Source: Desulfobacterales bacterium
Lineage (GTDB): Bacteria; Desulfobacterota; Desulfobacteria; Desulfobacterales; Desulfosarcinaceae
NCBI GenBank assembly: GCA_016218685.1
Contig: JACRDD010000033.1
Location: 1 to 64,000, forward strand
Length of the DNA: 64,000 bases
Reading direction: 5' to 3'
The notes under the pieces are model-generated. The model did no database searches. It had not been told where the DNA came from and worked only from the letters and a program-made list of their open reading frames with translations. A program made the translations under genes and the position numbers. This document shows positions 62,260 through 64,000 of the stretch, in pieces. Each line of letters begins with the position of its first letter. Position 1 is the first letter of the stretch.

Positions 62260-64000
62260 ATGAATACCCTGCAACCCAAAGAAATAATCCACAGCCTGAG
62301 TGCCGACCAATGGAATGAAATGCGCCGCAGCGGCCTGCTCGAGCGCCCCGACCTGTCGCGCTGCAGTCTCAAGGGACTCGACCTGAGCGGCTTTGACCTG
62401 CACCAGAGCGATCTGACCGGCACGGATCTCAGCGGCGTGCGGCTCCACCGCGCCAATCTCGAAGATGCCAACCTGCGCCAGGCCAACCTGGCCCAGGCCG
62501 ACTTGAGCGAAGCCCGGTTCCAGGGCGCCATGCTCATGTCGGCCAATCTGAGCCGCGCGACGCTGATCAATGCCGATTTGCGCCAGGTGGAGTTGAACTC
62601 CGCGCGCCTGAACGACGCCGATCTGACCGGCGCCGACCTCTCCCGGGCCGTGCTCAACGGCGCCAACTTCAGCCAGTGCTGTTTGAAAAAAGCCGATTTG
62701 CGCAACGCGCGCTTGAACGCCACGCAGTTGGTGGGCGCCGATTTGACCGGCGCCCAGTTGACCCAGGCCGACCTGTCGGGCGCCATCCTGGAAGGCACCA
62801 ATTTGACCGGTGCCTTGTTGGACAAGGCCAGCCTGAAGGCCGCCAAGCTCAAGGGCGTGATCCTGCGCGCCCACAACCTGCGCGAGGTGGACCTGAGCGG
62901 TGCCAACCTGCGCGGGGCCGACCTGCGCGATACCCAACTGGAGGGCGCCAACCTGACCCAATGCGACCTGACCGGCGCCAACCTGGCCAACGCCCAGATG
63001 GCCCACGCACGCCTCAAGCGCGCCAAAGGCATCGACGCCGATTTTACGGCTGCCCGGCTGGTGGGCGCCGACCTGCGCTGGGCCGTCTTGCACCAGGCCC
63101 GCATGAAAGCAGCCGACCTTTCCGGCGTGCGCCTGGAGTATGCCGAGCTCAAGGGCGCTGATCTTTCCGATGCCACGCTGGTGCGCGCCCACTTCCAGAA
63201 AGCCGATCTGGAAGGCGCGACGCTCAGCCGGGCCGATCTGCGCGAATCCAACCTGGAGCAGTGCGATCTGGGCAAGGCCGACCTGACCTATTGCGACCTG
63301 CGCCAGGTCCATTTGAACGGCAGCCGCGCCGAAGGGGCCGATTTGCAGTGGGCCGATCTTTCCGGGGCACAGATGACCGGCGGCGACTTGAAAGGGGCGC
63401 GCCTGAACCATGCCAATCTGCAACGCGTGGATCTGCGCAAGTCGGTGCTGGTCATGGCCGAACTGTGCGAGACCCACATGCAGGGGGTGCTCCTGAAAGG
63501 TTCGGACCTGCGCCAGGCCAAGCTGGTCAAGGCCGACCTGCGCCAGTCCGATCTGAGCGACACCTCCTGCATCGGCACCGACTTCAGCGGCGCGGATCTT
63601 TCCGGCGCCGAAATCGAAAAGGTGGATATGTCCGACTGGGTCATCCGGGGCATCCACTGCACCCACGCCTTTGACGGCGGCCGGCGCATGGATTTCAGCC
63701 CCGGCCAATTCGAGCAGGTCTATTCGGTGACCGAAAACATCACCGGCCTCGCCATGCCCGTGCCGTTGTCCGACGTGGCCTACTACACCGGTCGGCTCAT
63801 CGAGCGCGCCATCAAACAGGAGTTCGGCGACCACACCCTTTTTTTCGTGGGGCTGCACTTTGCCGCCGAGGACAAAACCGATTTCATGTTCAAGAACGTG
63901 GGCACCGCCGAGCAGTTGAAAATCGTCAACGCCCGGCTGGCCAGTATCCGCCGGCGCCTGACGCCCATCCTGGGGCGCCTGCATGCTGAGGACAAACGGG
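62260..64000 (+). CDS. Pentapeptide-repeat protein, partial at the window end
   Basis: An open frame of 580 codons from ATG 62260, continuing beyond the window. After about 40 residues it is a long series of A(D/N)LxX pentapeptides (LSGFDLHQSDLTGTDLSGV, NLEDANLRQANLAQADLSEA and so on) to about residue 450. These coil as a right-handed beta-helix. Then comes a non-repeat domain (from MDFSPGQFEQVYSVTENITG) with KQEFGDHTLFFVGLHF and an arginine-rich stretch near the end. Role unknown; pentapeptide proteins often mimic DNA or bind partners. The region is strongly coding on this strand although long minus-strand frames cover it. Confidence 0.93.
   Translation, partial: MNTLQPKEIIHSLSADQWNEMRRSGLLERPDLSRCSLKGLDLSGFDLHQSDLTGTDLSGVRLHRANLEDANLRQANLAQADLSEARFQGAMLMSANLSRATLINADLRQVELNSARLNDADLTGADLSRAVLNGANFSQCCLKKADLRNARLNATQLVGADLTGAQLTQADLSGAILEGTNLTGALLDKASLKAAKLKGVILRAHNLREVDLSGANLRGADLRDTQLEGANLTQCDLTGANLANAQMAHARLKRAKGIDADFTAARLVGADLRWAVLHQARMKAADLSGVRLEYAELKGADLSDATLVRAHFQKADLEGATLSRADLRESNLEQCDLGKADLTYCDLRQVHLNGSRAEGADLQWADLSGAQMTGGDLKGARLNHANLQRVDLRKSVLVMAELCETHMQGVLLKGSDLRQAKLVKADLRQSDLSDTSCIGTDFSGADLSGAEIEKVDMSDWVIRGIHCTHAFDGGRRMDFSPGQFEQVYSVTENITGLAMPVPLSDVAYYTGRLIERAIKQEFGDHTLFFVGLHFAAEDKTDFMFKNVGTAEQLKIVNARLASIRRRLTPILGRLHAEDKR

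Noticed and set aside
61908-63984. Two long minus-strand frames (455 and 674 codons) with repeated AQVGLAQIG or RSAPLRS units
   Set aside because: They are the reverse of the pentapeptide-repeat gene; the regular DNA repeats keep stops out on both strands, but only the + frame gives A(D/N)LxX.

Overview
The window looks like chromosomal DNA of a Gram-negative anaerobe of the Desulfobacterota (delta-proteobacterial sulfate reducers). The clues are a mono-cluster ferredoxin of the Desulfovibrio gigas FdII type (33.0 kb), a periplasmic tetrahaem cytochrome c3 (37.5 kb), a SulP anion transporter and many lipoprotein and c-di-GMP (PilZ) genes. This assignment is inference from gene families; no rRNA or tRNA gene is present.

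Bases 1-12,300 are an accessory block, visibly less GC-rich than the rest. At the left edge lies a type I-E CRISPR array of 20 visible repeats with a strict 61-bp period, running off the window. Its promoter and leader sit between the array and cas2. The cas genes run right to left as cas3, cse1, cse2, cas6e, cas7e, cas5e, then a BRO-N protein gene, then a class II Fic protein gene, then cas1 and cas2. Nearly every junction is an ATGA-type overlap. The BRO/Fic pair sits exactly between the interference and adaptation modules. fic ends in an ATGA overlap with cas1 and has its own likely promoter with tandem operator-like repeats. This is the most unusual feature of the window. A decayed group II intron reverse transcriptase lies just upstream of the operon and marks the island edge.

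From 12.3 to 26 kb the genes are core-like: a lipoprotein with a YiiX-type hydrolase, a DOMON-like protein, an isopropylmalate-type dehydrogenase with a clear terminator, a ModF-like double ABC ATPase, a ChaN/TraB-like protein, an M1 aminopeptidase, a MATE-like exporter, and a VWA-FHA membrane protein paired with a PilZ protein.

From 26 to 37.5 kb lie an orphan DRE-TIM aldolase, an arsenic methylation unit (arsR-arsM with two matching operators), an old-yellow-enzyme-type reductase, a thioredoxin-reductase-like flavoprotein next to the ferredoxin, a cysE-cysK operon, a TetR regulator and cytochrome c3.

From 37.6 to 64 kb there are several unusual multidomain proteins: DUF4388-TM-DUF1566, a soluble domain fused to a CPBP membrane domain, PiT fused to a PhoU-like domain, and an alpha/beta hydrolase fused to a membrane domain. 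Also present are a sigma-54 activator with a degenerate receiver that overlaps an STT3-type oligosaccharyltransferase, a complete branched-chain amino-acid-type ABC transporter operon, a SulP-USP operon, and a long pentapeptide-repeat protein that runs off the right edge.
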